Of a DNA stretch of 64,000 bases, positions 1 through 10,825 are shown piece after piece (the first letter of the stretch is position 1; each line of letters begins with the position of its first letter). The stretch is from Spongilla lacustris (lineage: Eukaryota > Porifera > Demospongiae > Spongillida > Spongillidae). The position numbers and the translations under genes were made by a program. The stretch lies in the NCBI GenBank assembly GCA_949361645.1, contig OX442426.1, positions 1,670,673-1,734,672 of the forward strand. The letters are read 5' to 3'. The notes under the pieces were generated by a model, which worked only from the letters and a program-made list of their open reading frames with translations, had not been told where the DNA came from and searched no databases.

Positions 1-1590
1 ATGATAAACAATTGGTACAATAATGATATGAAACATGACCCAATACTGATATATTATCTTTATTGGGCCAATGTTGATATAGCAACATGGAACAGGTTGA
101 TAAAATCCTGGAACAATATCTGAATATCATGTTTACATAAACCATGATATCAATATTGCTTCAATAATGCAATGGCACGATGTACATATATATTAACAGC
201 ATAACATATTTAATAATTTTTGTTTCCAATGCCTATTATTAATTTGAACGGCCATCCCTCCGTCAGCAGCACAGCTGCAAGTGTGTAAAGTGATCGCTCT
301 GCCATCGTTATGTATGGTCTCTACTGAAAGCTTCTACAGTGACTACACACGGTGAAGGTTGTTGGAAGCTTCGATCTATACATGGAGCCGTTTCACAGAT
401 TTGTTGTTAGCGACTATATCGCGCTGTTCTCTGTGTGAATCGGTAAGCGAGTGATTGTGTCGGTCTCTTTTCGTTTTAGTGGTATTTCGCTTGCCAAGTT
501 CCTTGAATTCGCTCATCTTGTACCTCTTATTAGAGCGCATCTGCACCGTGTGATCTGATTGAGGGTACTAATAGTGACGGCCCGTGGGGAAGAATTGGTG
601 AAAAAGGAGAAAGCGATGGAGATAGACAGGTTATATGAGGACGAGGTGTTGTCTTTGAGTTGGATGCTGGCCAGAGGTATATCTCTGGTGTGGCTAAGTG
701 AGTTGACTTGAGAACATCATTAATTCACACAGGCTCAAACACCAGTGCGCTTGGTGTTGTCATTTATGGGGTCTTGCAACTTGGATGCATGTGGCTACGT
801 GAGTACTAGTGGACTTGATAACAGCATTTATTTTGTGCAATTCGATCACACAGGCTAACTTTTGGATATCAAAACACCAGTGCTTGGATGTGTATGGCTA
901 CGCCGGTGAGTTGACTTGATAACAGCATTTATTCACACAGGCTAACTTATCTGGATATCAAAACACCAGTGCGCTTGGTGGTGTCGTTGTGACTTGGATG
1001 TGAGTTGAATTAATAATGGTAAATATCCAGGGTGGTGATTTGTCTTACAGCTTTCCAAACGACCAGTGACACTGCAAGGTATGTGAACATCTGTGGTGGT
1101 AATGCTTCTGCTATCCAGCACAGGGTTGTACACAGACCATCGAGGCTGTTGAGTGGATGCAAAGTATCCGTCCATTGGCTCTGGTGGAGTATGCTACTTC
1201 GCGGACATGGTGATCGCAGTGCCAATAGAAGGAGAGGGAACAGAACAAGGGATTCAATAGCATAGTTTATTATTGTGATGCAATCTGTATTGTTTGAATA
1301 AAAATTTTGAATGCCTAAAAAGGAGGTAATATTGATGCCTTTAAAGGTAATATCCTCTTGGGCCAATATTGTAATAACAGCATTGGGCCAATACTTTGGT
1401 ACATCATGCTTGGCACAATACTGCTATCATGGTTGGATCAACACTTTATCAATGTTATATCAATATTGCGTACACATGTTTGGGTCATGTTCCCCTAAAT
1501 CATTGAACCAATGTTGTTACCCATATTGCCTACCAAGGATGATATCATCCTGATCCAATAATGCGTCAATATTGGTCCAATTATTGATTT
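1..1590. repeat. Candidate decayed element with CAATATTG-rich flanks
   Basis: Bases 1-215 and 1330-1590 are both filled with degenerate copies of a word close to CCAATATTG, spaced about 28 bp apart. The two blocks look inverted relative to each other: the left start 'aacatgacccaatactgat' resembles the reverse complement of the right block near 1490. They could be the ends of an old inverted-repeat element enclosing 240-1310. No convincing coding sequence lies between them. The left end may run off the window. Low confidence because the match was made by eye on degenerate, AT-rich sequence. Confidence 0.3.
699..1012. repeat. Tandem repeat, about 100-bp unit, three copies
   Basis: Copies begin at about 699, 799 and 906, each with a GTGAGT word. 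Each runs through 'aacagcatttattcacacag', 'ggatatcaaaacaccagtgc' and 'gacttggatgtg'. Copies differ by small indels and substitutions, so the array is not recent. Short frames across it are repeat shadows. Confidence 0.8.
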
Positions 1591-1605
1591 CTCGCTGTGT
1601 AATTT

Positions 1606-2134
1606 TTGTTTGTAAACCTTTCCGTATACCATCTCGTACTCAGCGTAAACTCTTCCTCGTCCCAGACTGTCGTATAAGTAGAGTTTCGTACGTCGACTTA
1701 CTACCCCTGCTTCTTGGACCGCCTCTACGATTGGTACGTGTAGGCTGGCCACCTCACGCTACTTGCCATCTTTAGCCGAAGCCACAATGCTGACAACCTA
1801 TTTGTACTCTCTTGATGCGCACTCATTGGAACTACCTACATTTGGAAAACTATTGGTGACGAGGTATCGACGGATAAGGCTTTTGTGCCAAGTGTTGGGT
1901 ATTTTAAATGAGTGCGCACCACGAGAGTACAAGTAGGTTATCAGCATTTTGGCTTCGGCTAAAGGTGGCAAGTAGCGTGAGGTGGCCAGCCTACACGTAC
2001 CAATCGTGGAGGTAAGAACTTGGTCCACGGAGCAAGGGTAGTAAGTCGACGTACGAAACTACATATACGACAGTCTGGGACGAGGAAGAGTTTACGCTGA
2101 GAACGAGATGGTGTACGGAAAGGTTTACAAACAA
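1606..2134. mobile_element. Foldback (long inverted repeat) element
   Basis: The left arm 1606-1827 starts 'ttgtttgtaaacctttccgt'. It is matched by the reverse complement of 1906-2134, which ends 'aaaggtttacaaacaa'. The arms are about 220-230 bp and the spacer about 80 bp, so most of the element is arm. Arms differ by scattered substitutions and by about 20 extra bases near 2010. No open frame of note lies inside and no clear target duplication was seen. The structure is that of a non-autonomous foldback or MITE. Confidence 0.85.
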
Positions 2135-2202
2135 CAGTATGCGATTACCAAGCGTATTGGTAATGGCTAGCGCATGCGCGCTAGGACCCTGCCAGTGTAT
2201 AC

Positions 2203-2249
2203 CAGGCCCTGTTTTTCGCCCCCGCAGCTTATAAAAAACAGGGCCTGGG
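2203..2249. repeat. Short hairpin joined to a GGGACGAGGCTAAC motif
   Basis: 'caggccctgttttt' (from 2203) pairs with 'aaaaaacagggcctg' (ending 2247), with a loop of about 17 bases. It is followed by 'gggacgaggctaac'. That tail resembles the ends of the small MITE at 7420-7512 and single motifs near 57361 and 58918, so it may be a relic of the same family. Confidence 0.5.
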
Positions 2250-2536
2250 GACGAGGCTAACATGTATTTGGCACCTCCCGTTGCGTAACCGGCTGTTCGG
2301 TTGTGTAACTGGCTGTTGTCCCGTTGTGTGACCAGCTGCCTATATTTAATATCTACACACAACACAGGCTATTGTTTTGTGTATAAGGCGTCAGTGATAC
2401 ACCGGCCATATGCATCCTGATGTGACTACTGAATAATATAATATTATTATTGCATGTACATGTCACAGTATACTTGCATGCAAATGCAAATTTATGGGAA
2501 TATGATCCGTCATACACTCATACAAAAACTGACCCA

Positions 2537-4679
2537 TGATGTTGTATATAATACTGATATGAGGCTTTCAACTGCCCAGTATACAGCAACATGCAGCAGA
2601 AATATAAATATACATGTATTAAGATTACAATAAGTTTCTACTGCACAAAGGGCAGTTCCACTATGATCTTTGTGAACACTTTTGTCAATCTTCATGCAGG
2701 CTTGGAACCATTGCTGGCAACTATCACACTGTATCATTTTGGAGCCATCATTAATATGCCGGCAAATACTGTATACCGGTATATTCTTCCTGGCAGATGA
2801 TTTGGGGCGTCTACTTGCAGAAGATGGGAAGACAGGCATCACCCTGTCCTCAATGTGGTGGACTGGGCACCCATTGTGGAGAGAGGCGTGTCACGCGGCA
2901 AGGTCTGGGCACCCGCCCGGGAACCCTAAAGTGATGATTGGATTACACTATTCAGGTTGGAGGCCTAGCCGTCAGCATCCAGCGTGGCGGCGTAGAGCCT
3001 CTTTGTCTGTACAGAGATAGTATCTCTATACTATCTCTGGTCTGTATATGCGCCGAAAGGCTGATCAATACATCTTTGTGTGCATGATGTATTTAAAGCT
3101 GCGCATTGTATTTGTTGTTGTCTTTTGCTGCCCTTAAACGTACTGCTCTTGCGAAGCCATCGGCCGTACGATCCGTCACACTCAATACTCTTCAAAATAT
3201 GCTTCCTCGTTGCATTCTGTTTATACAATAGAACAGCTGGATCTTGTCCATTACAAATGGAAGTGATATATGCCACAGCATATATTCTGCACTTGAACAT
3301 CTGTAAACTCAGAGACTATCTCTGGTAAACTCAACAGCAAATTGGTCTTCTTGTGTTTGAAGTAGGGCACTTATAAGTTTCAGGGTAGACTTAAGAAGCT
3401 CTTTACCCCCATGGCAGTCAAAAATTCGGACGCATGCATGCATGCATGCATGGTACATGGACACAGATAGTAACCCAGGTATCTTTATCATCATCATCAT
3501 CTTTACTTAATTCCGGATCTGCTGTTAAATCAATATTGCACAAGGGTTTATTGTGATCTCCACTGAGATTAGTGCAAGAATGTCCTGGGTGACACATGCA
3601 GTGCAGGATGATTTGTTCTTCTTACAGCAGCAGTACTTAGCACTGTTGCATCTTGTTTTACATGCACATGATAATGAAGCTTGAGCAATTATATGGTGTT
3701 CATAATTTCATTGCAGATGCAGGTGTACAATCCTTGTTTTTGCAATTATCCCCGTTATGACAGTGTGAGGTGCATTCAATTTTATTCTTCTTACAAGGGC
3801 ACCGTTGTGTGCTGCAGCCTGCTGTGCACTTGCACCTATTCTTTGAAAATGCACTCCATGGTGTACTTTCTTTAGAAGCCACTCGAAGTGACACACGAGT
3901 AGACCTTTCCCATCCTTTCACAGATAGATTGTAATTCCCTTCAAACAATTCCAGATCACAAGCAGAATAGCATTTGTTCAACACTCCTGATTTGCACCGC
4001 AAGCAGTACATTGCACGTGCTATTCCAATCACCTGTACAATTACACATGGCAGTCTATTTGGGTCAGTGGAAGCCCAATCAATGCGAGGAATTCTTACAT
4101 GAAACTCTTTAACTTTGTGCTTATAGTTGTATTTTTCTATCATCCTATTAGCATTTTTCTAATATTCCTTATCTGCAATTTGGCGAACAGCCAAGTGCTT
4201 CTCAGTAGTAGCCAAAACCCTTGAATTGGACTTCAGTAAAGCCACCTATATATCGAAAAGAACCATGCAGAAAGATTAACTAGGTTAAAATATATATTTA
4301 GGCACTTACATGTCCATTGTTGTTACCATCCTGATCATAATCACTTTCATGACCATCACATATATACTTCTGAATCAGGAAGATCACTTGCAGCAGTGGT
4401 TTTGTTTCTCTCCTCGACATTGCATTCGGACTGACTTGCAACAGTGCCCACATACGTACCTTCCAAATCCTTTTCCACTACATTGTTCCCATCGTCTTCA
4501 AAATCATCTTCCTTGTCTACATCCCCACTGTACTTTGCTATATCTTCATCCTCCTCGTCTTTCTCCTCATCCTCCTCTTCTTTCTCCTCATCCACCTCTT
4601 CTTTCTCCTCATCCACCTCTTCTTTTCCCACATCATCCTCTTCTTTGTCTTTCTTCACTTCCTCTGAAGGCCGCTTCAA
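2537..4679 (-). pseudogene. Ginger/KRBA2-like transposase, C-terminal half (acidic, CXC x2, Ulp1-type protease, PHD)
   Basis: Read on the minus strand, four blocks lie in the order expected for the C-terminus of a Ginger1/KRAB-A-domain-2-like integrase protein. First is a Glu/Asp/Lys-rich region (4679-4356). A basic region follows (about 4143-3850, containing 'FHVRIPRIDW' and 'RLPCVIVQVIG') and leads into a tesmin/TSO1-type CXC motif at about 3840-3735 ('RCKCTAGCSTQRCPCKK'). A second Cys-rich CXC-like block lies at 3667-3582 ('CACKTRCNSAKYCCCKKNK'). Next is an Ulp1/C48-like C-terminal half at 3435-3150 ('CRIYAVAYITSICNGQDP', then 'LYKQNATRKHILKSIE'). Last is a PHD finger at 2842-2640 ('ICRHINDGSKMIQCDSCQ', 'WFQACMKI'). 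The integrase core is absent upstream. The blocks lie in different frames and stops interrupt the protease part, so this is a decayed fragment. A TTAA-flanked element lies directly upstream at 4710. The domain order is family knowledge; the assignment is mine from motif reading. Confidence 0.7.
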
Positions 4680-4709
4680 AACATCTTTGGTGTGCTGTGG
4701 TTTCCTTAA

Positions 4710-5211
4710 TGTTAAATCTCCAGGGAAAAATCCTTATTTAAGGATGTCATTATCCTTAAATAAGGATCGTCTTTTGCATTGCATACTTTTGCTAACCAAG
4801 CAAATTAGATAATATAAATGCTATTGGTCAATTGTATACTGATTAGCCTCCATAACAAACTGTAAATGATGTCAATATGATCAATGTCCAAGTTTTAAAA
4901 CAGGGATGAAGTGGCACATCCTTATTTAAGGATTGACACCATCCTTAAATAAGGATCACAACAGTAGAGGTTATTGACCTCAAAAACCATAGTGGTTTTA
5001 AAACTCTTGATTTTCTCTGATAGTCAGTTAACCCAGCTATACTCACAACCTGATTCGTTGAAAAAATAACTTGTGGTTAATAAGTTATGAGCATTTACAT
5101 CATAACACTTCAAAATTAATATCAATTAAGCGTTTGTATAATGACGCGTACGTGTACTGATGTAGATGCTATCTTCTGGTCAAACGTACCCGGGCATGTA
5201 CAATGATGGAT

Positions 5212-5244
<33 letters not shown>

Positions 5245-5899
5245 CGGGAGATGTAGGAAGCGTTGCCAAATTCTTAGCCCCAATTAATCAGACTCGAGGG
5301 GACCACGTCATTGCCTAGGCCTACTGTTGCTGCCGCCATAGATTACGGAATTCAGTACGGTGACCTAGCTACACATGTATATATAGGCCTAGTGGCCCGC
5401 CTACATGTAAGTCACATCCATACTGAGGAATTACATCCGTCGTTTTCACTAAGCTGCAGGGTTGCTTAGCTATAGCTTGACACTGACACTGGCCGCGTGG
5501 TCCGGTATACGCGTACAATGTACGCGAGTCGTGAGCCAGCGCGCGTATCGCCGTGGATATTGTTCCACAGATGGGTCCATCTGATTCTGACAGTCTACAT
5601 TCTACTACTTCAGCTTTCAGAAACCTGCCCTTCCTTCGATTTGAGTTAATTGGCTCACTACAGTACTATATATTGCCAACGGCAAAATGGCGGCTTCGTC
5701 ATAACGAGACTGTAATACCGGTTTTTGAGCAAGTCAAACCTGTTGTGATCGCGGCAGTAACGCTAATCTGCCTTATCTTGAATCTAGTTAATCGCAAATC
5801 TAAAATAAAGCACCAAGTGTGCATCATTCTCTTAGAAAGTGGTCATCATCCTTATTTAAGGATGGCCATCCTTAAATAAGGATTCCGGGAGATTAAACA
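4710..5899. mobile_element. TTAA-flanked inverted-repeat element with paired palindromes
   Basis: The left end after TTAA (4706-4709) reads 'TGTTAAATCTCCAGGG'. The right end before TTAA (5900-5903) is its near reverse complement, 'CCGGGAGATTAAACA'. Both ends continue into the 16-bp palindrome ATCCTTATTTAAGGAT. Two adjacent copies of that palindrome occur at three places: 4730-4767, 4918-4955 and 5849-5884, with 5 to 8 bases between partners. A 30-base G run sits at 5212-5241. A TTAA target duplication is typical of piggyBac-type insertion, but the termini do not look like canonical piggyBac ends. A 108-codon frame at 5553-5879 runs into the terminal palindrome and is not recognised. Probably non-autonomous. 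Confidence 0.75.
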
Positions 5900-6024
5900 T
5901 TAAGCTGCATGTTGAACACGAGCTTACATATTTTTCAACCACCACTCTTGGTATGTGGGAGTACCTTGACTGGACCTACAGTGTATAAGAAATGACACAC
6001 ACATGACACACACGTGACTCAACT

Positions 6025-6742
6025 CAGCGGCGGATCCAGGATTTCTGGAAGGGGGGGTCTAATAACTATATTCACAAGCGGGGGTGGGTACGGGAGGGGG
6101 CGTGCCGCCGTGCCCCCTCCCGTAACAGCTAGGGGGTCTGGGGGAGCGCTGTAAGCTCCCCCAGTGGGGCCTGGGGCGAAGCCCCAGCCGCTTTTTCACT
6201 TTTGCGTTAGCATGAAAATAAGCATACTTTGAAAGTGTATTCAGTATTGATAGCTAGCAAGTGCAATATTCGAATTGATTAATATAGAAGCCTGCGTGAG
6301 TCAACGTGGATAAGGATAGCGAATAGAAAACTCTACGCAAAGCCATTGTGACCGTATTTTGGTCGAAACGACACGCACGTTTTACCTTTAATAGTATTAT
6401 ATACCTACTTGATTTATCTCTACCTGTTTCCTGAGGTAAACTCTCTTCTTTTGATCGCTTACTTCTTGCTCGCACCATTCCATCGCGCAGCAGTAATACT
6501 AATTAAACACTGCACGCTTGGAGGGCCTTGGCTTTAGACCCCCCTCCCCACACACACACTCACACACACTTTGGGTCGAATGCTAACTCGCTGATTAGTT
6601 CACTCGCGTTCACTAAACGCCTCGTTTTTCAACTCGTCAATCATGTAATTAATTATTCATAAGTTAATTTATTCATAACTGGTCGGGCCGAGGGGGGGGG
6701 GGTCTTTAGACCCCTTAGACCCCCCCCCTGGATCCGCCACTG
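6025..6742. mobile_element. Non-autonomous element, GGCGGATCCAGG termini, 5-bp duplication
   Basis: The left end 'CAGCGGCGGATCCAGG' matches the inverted right end 'CCTGGATCCGCCACTG'. A 5-bp direct repeat CAACT lies on both sides (6020-6024 and 6743-6747). Subterminal sequence is G-rich on the left and C-rich on the right. Between about 6100 and 6190 are two strong hairpins of the form 'gggggagcg...gctcccc' and 'ggggc...gcccc'. No transposase is encoded. Superfamily is not assigned, since a 5-bp duplication excludes a simple hAT (8-bp) reading. Confidence 0.8.
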
Positions 6743-7377
6743 CAACTTAGCATATACATGTATACGGCACTACAATAGCAAGGAAATACTATTTACCCTA
6801 GCATAGGTTTTTCTTGAACCAGCATGCAGACAATCTTTATCATGAATCTGTTTCAAAATATGGTAGAATTCCTCCACTATAGCGACCCTTCTGTAGCCTT
6901 TCATAATTGTGCGGTCATTAGCGTTCTATACATGTATACCAACGAACAGTAATCAAATTGAATTTACGAACACAACCTCCTTTTCCCCCTTGACTTGGAC
7001 AACCAATGCATTCCTTATTCCAGCTTCAGGCCGGGTAAGTCTAGCAGTTAAAATCCACTTCTTTTAATAAGGTGGCGTAAGTTTCTATCCTCAGTGCATA
7101 GAGGATTCTTTAAACAGCTGATGATCCGTTCTCCAAACTGCTGGTGAATTATGGCACTTCTTGTTCTCGCACTTAGCGTCTTTTGGAAATGCAGCAACAA
7201 GGTATTCTACTAACGCATCCATTGGGCGTGTAACACGTGATACGTGAATGTGACACCTTGTTGGTGCATGCGCAAGTCACTATCTGGTTACATAACCGGC
7301 CGTCCGGTTGTGTATCCGGTTGTCCGGTTACGTAACCACAGTAAGAGAGGATTGTCATACATGTATGTGAGCCCATG

Positions 7378-7860
7378 CAGGGTATGGAATGGCCCCTCCC
7401 ACTTTTGGACCGTGGGACCAGTAGTTTCGTACCCAGACCCAAATGTACGTGATATCATACTGTAATCGACGATTTATCGTTACGTATATTTGGGTCTGGG
7501 TACGAGACTAGTCTACCATGGTGCTTCATGCACAGCACAAAAATACCAGTTTGAGTACACCTGCATGACATAAACATCACACATGGCTCAATTGACATAT
7601 ATGAGCACAAGGTATGAGCTTGGCCCCTCCCACTTTAGGACCGTGGCTGCATCTACCAGGGTGCTTCATGCACAGCACAGAAACACCAAGATACCGGTAC
7701 ACCTGCATGACACATGGCCCACTTGACATATGTGAGCACAAGTTAAGGTATGGGCTTGGCCCCTCCTACTTTAGGACCGTGGCTACGTCCCTTGATAGCC
7801 TACCAGGGTGCTTCATGCATAGCACAAAAGGAGTAGGATTTCGTTCTCAGATGTGTTGTA
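7378..7860. repeat. Tandem repeat, about 130-bp unit, three copies
   Basis: Units begin near 7380, 7611 and 7745 with 'ggtatgggcttggcccctcc', then 'actttaggaccgtgg' and 'ccagggtgcttcatgca'. The first unit is longer because a 93-bp MITE lies inside it (7420-7512). The uninterrupted copies give an approximate empty site for that insertion. Confidence 0.8.
7420..7512. mobile_element. Small palindromic MITE inserted in a tandem repeat unit
   Basis: The ends 'AGTAGTTTCGTACCCAGACC' and the inverted 'GGTCTGGGTACGAGACTAGT' match, and most of the 93 bp can fold. It interrupts the first copy of the 130-bp repeat. Comparison with the other two copies supports insertion rather than shared ancestry. Related single ends ('gggtctgggcacgagactaa', 'ggggacgagacctaatg') occur near 57351 and 58915, and a variant near 2248. 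Confidence 0.75.
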
Positions 7861-7879
7861 TACACACACACACAGGCAT

Positions 7880-8590
7880 GTAGTCAAGGCAGTTCAACCT
7901 TTTACTTCATCAAGGTTGCCATGGAGGGCATCATGAGACATGGATCAGACTGGTTGTCATGGAGATCCTGTTGAACCTATTACATCATCAAAGATTGTCA
8001 TTGAGAGGATCATGTGACTTGGATTAGACTGGTTGCCATGGAGATCATGTGATGGATATGGTATCATTGTGTGGTGAGTCATTATTGGAATTAGAATTTT
8101 GTTTTCACATGTGTTGTTGTGAAGGACTGCATGGAAAACATTCCTTCTGGTGCTCAATGGCCTGAATACCCTGAATATAGGTGTTGATTGGTTCCTTTCG
8201 CAGGAGGCCCAGCACCGTCGAAGAGTCTGAAAGGCTGCTTCTTTAATGTGCATTGTTTGACTATAAGAACATGTATTTGTGCATGCGACAGCTTTTTCTG
8301 TGCTTGAGTTGGATAATATAAGTTGATAACTATTCAGCTATGCTACTGCGCTGGCCATGCGTACTTGTACTGGGCTTACCCTGGACCGTGACAGTTGTAT
8401 AGACACAGGCTATCGTCAAGGCTGTTCAACCTTTTACATTGCCATGGAGGGGATCATGTGACTTGGATCATCAGACTGGTTGTCATGGAGATCCTGTTGA
8501 ACCTTTTACATCATCAAAGGTTGCCATGGAGGGCATCATGTTACTTGGATCAAACTGGTTGTCATGGAGATCATGTAATGGGTGCGGGTC
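7880..8590. repeat. Two dimers of a 78-bp repeat
   Basis: A unit running 'tcaaggttgccatggagg', 'atcatgtgacttggatcag', 'actggttgtcatggagatc', 'ctgttgaaccttttacatca' occurs twice at 7883-8055 and twice at 8408-8580. Each dimer is preceded by similar sequence ('acacaggc...gtcaaggc.gttcaacc'). This suggests duplication of a block of about 520 bp that includes the dimer. No gene is seen between them. Confidence 0.75.
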
Positions 8591-9168
8591 AATATCGGAG
8601 CAGGATTTCATTTATACTAGTATGCTGCTAAAATTCAAATTTGATGCAAGCCCTGCATGCCACTTTGTGTTGGGAGTGAAGGTTAAGTACAATGGCAGTG
8701 ATTGTGTGGTAACACTGACTATGTATTAAAATTCATCTGGATTCTATTTAGACATATTATGTGTATGCACAATACATGTAATATCGCATATAGCTCAAGG
8801 ACCAGCATATTGCATGACATTTGGCAGAAAGTATGTAGGTAGTCCTTTAAAAAATATTTAACAGTCCTGTTGCAGCTTGAACATTGGGTGTATGCTAAAA
8901 GTGTGCATTCATGTGGCTACATATGTCTATATACCACATGCAAAATACGTATGTCTGGTTTGGTGTAATGGCTGATACTAGATAACTATTAATTATTTGA
9001 CAATGTCCACATGCATGCACATGTTTGCATAGCGGATACACTTATAGGTACAACATGAGCATGCACACACATACACATAAGCACACATGTGCATGCATGT
9101 ATACACACGTACACACATACATGCATGTATATTGTATCTGTATAAAGTGAGGCCAGACCTCCAAGTAT
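8591..9168. other. No gene seen; simple-sequence rich
   Basis: AT-rich sequence followed by a CA/CATG-rich low-complexity stretch at about 9050-9130. Nothing coding is supported here. Confidence 0.5.
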
Positions 9169-10790
9169 ATGTTTAAGCAAGTCTGCTTTTGCAAGTATAT
9201 CAGTTCTGGTGAATTTTATGGGGGAGTTGTCGTAACCACATCAGATGACAGCTGTGCATTAGTCATCATGAATGGATTAGTGTTTGAAGTTATAAATCAA
9301 AAAGTTGCTGTAACATCAGATATCAGGACACCACTGTCTGCTACTATACTAAATTCTCAACTCACTAATTTTGAATTCTTATTATTTGCTTCTGAAGCTC
9401 GTCTTAATTTCCTTCTTTCAAAGGTTAGTGGCAACACCGAAAGCATCAGCAATGATGATATTCTGCTGATGCAACAATACCTTCTATGGCTTGCAAAGAT
9501 AGCAAGTTGTGGGGATCAAAATGATTCCCTTGCTGCATTGCAAGCTCAAGCTCTTTATCTAGCTAAGATAGTTAGTGAGCAGCGAAGAGAAGGTTTGCCA
9601 TTCCCATTACTCACTTATAATGCTAACAAAGATGTGATCACAAATGTTCAAAATGTGTTGAATATAGTTAAAGTAAGCCTGATGGATAATCAGAACCAGT
9701 TCGGGCATGTAAAGCAGAGGAACGACAAATTGAACATGAAAAAGAATTGAATGAGAACATAATAAAGTCAGGTAAGCTTCTCCTAGGTTATATCAATGCA
9801 CAGGCTAGTTACGAAGACAGCTTGAGTCAAATGTTCAAATCTGTTGTTAATGATACAGAAAAAAATGTACTTAGTCTTTTGGAACAAGCAAACCGACTTA
9901 GCTTCCTGCTGAATGATCAGCACAAAATTGTGAGGAACTCAATTGAAGACTATAAGGGAGCTGTATCAGACTGGCAGAAACAGGAATCAATTAAGGCTGC
10001 TCTGAGCATAGCATCAAGCCTGGCAAAACTGTACAGCGTGTTCAAAAAGCTGTGACTATTTTTGATGCAATCATCAAGGCATATGAATCATTTCAAGGCA
10101 TACCAAATAATCCGCAGTCTGTTATTGATACTCTAAATTCATGTGACTTTGATTTTCCTAATCAGCTAGAGTGGGATGAAATGAGTATCAATATGGAAGC
10201 TACCCTAGCAACTGGTCCAGATGTTGGTGCAAAATATTCACTTTCAGCTGCATTTTCTATTCTTGTAGCTCGAGGAATGGCTCAGCTTTAATGCAAGTTC
10301 AAAATGAAATACAAGCGAAGCTACTTGAACTATCAGCTGGTCAATATCGTAGTTCCATTTACAAAGAACAACAAAAGAGGCTTTCCCAGCTTGACGCTCA
10401 GTTTGATGTTCTACCAGAGAATCTTGATATTGAAGCAGTTGATCTGATTAGTATGACAAGCCAACTGACCTTTATTGAAAAACAAATGCTGATGATTATG
10501 GCTTCAACCATAGTCATCTAAGATCGTGCACTACAGTATGAATACCTGAGACCACCAACACCAATTATGAGCTTCAGTTTTATGAATTTGCAAGTAGCCA
10601 TTCTTTCCCAATCCCTAAGTATTAATCAAGGACTTGCTACACAATCACTGCCTGAACTACAGCCACATCCAATAATATATGAAATCCATGGTGTTCAACC
10701 AAGCAGTCTAAACAACAATAACAGTTTTGAGTGGAAGGCTCTGATGACCAACATAAATGAGTCCAGTCATTATGCAAAGGTTTTACCTGG
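9169..10790 (+). pseudogene. Unrecognised mostly helical protein, broken by frameshifts
   Basis: Four consecutive open frames overlap by a few bases and change phase at about 9748, 10053 and 10291. Together they read as one continuous protein of about 500 residues, followed by one in-frame TAA at 10519 and further coding-like sequence ('DRALQYEYLRPPTPI'). The N-terminal part is mixed. From residue 60 onwards the sequence is rich in Leu, Ala, Gln and Lys with heptad-like spacing, suggesting long helices or coiled coils ('LAALQAQALYLAKIVSEQ', 'LLELSAGQYRSSIYKEQQ'). No signal peptide or catalytic motif is evident. I do not recognise the family; long-helix architectures occur in cytoskeletal, membrane-acting and other proteins, and none can be chosen here. 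It abuts BEL/Pao remnants downstream but has no retroelement motif of its own. At least three single-base frame changes and one stop argue for a dead gene. Introns are an alternative explanation for some breaks, but GT/AG sites are not obvious. Confidence 0.6.
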
Positions 10791-10825
10791 CTGGTTTAGA
10801 CAACATATCTGGCATCTGTACACTT

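Noticed and set aside
4310..4812. Plus-strand Ser/Pro/Leu-rich frames
   Set aside because: Antisense shadows of the acidic block of the minus-strand Ginger/KRBA2-like fragment.
6025..6742. hAT assignment for the GGCGGATCC element
   Set aside because: The flanking direct repeat is 5 bp, not 8 bp; superfamily left open.
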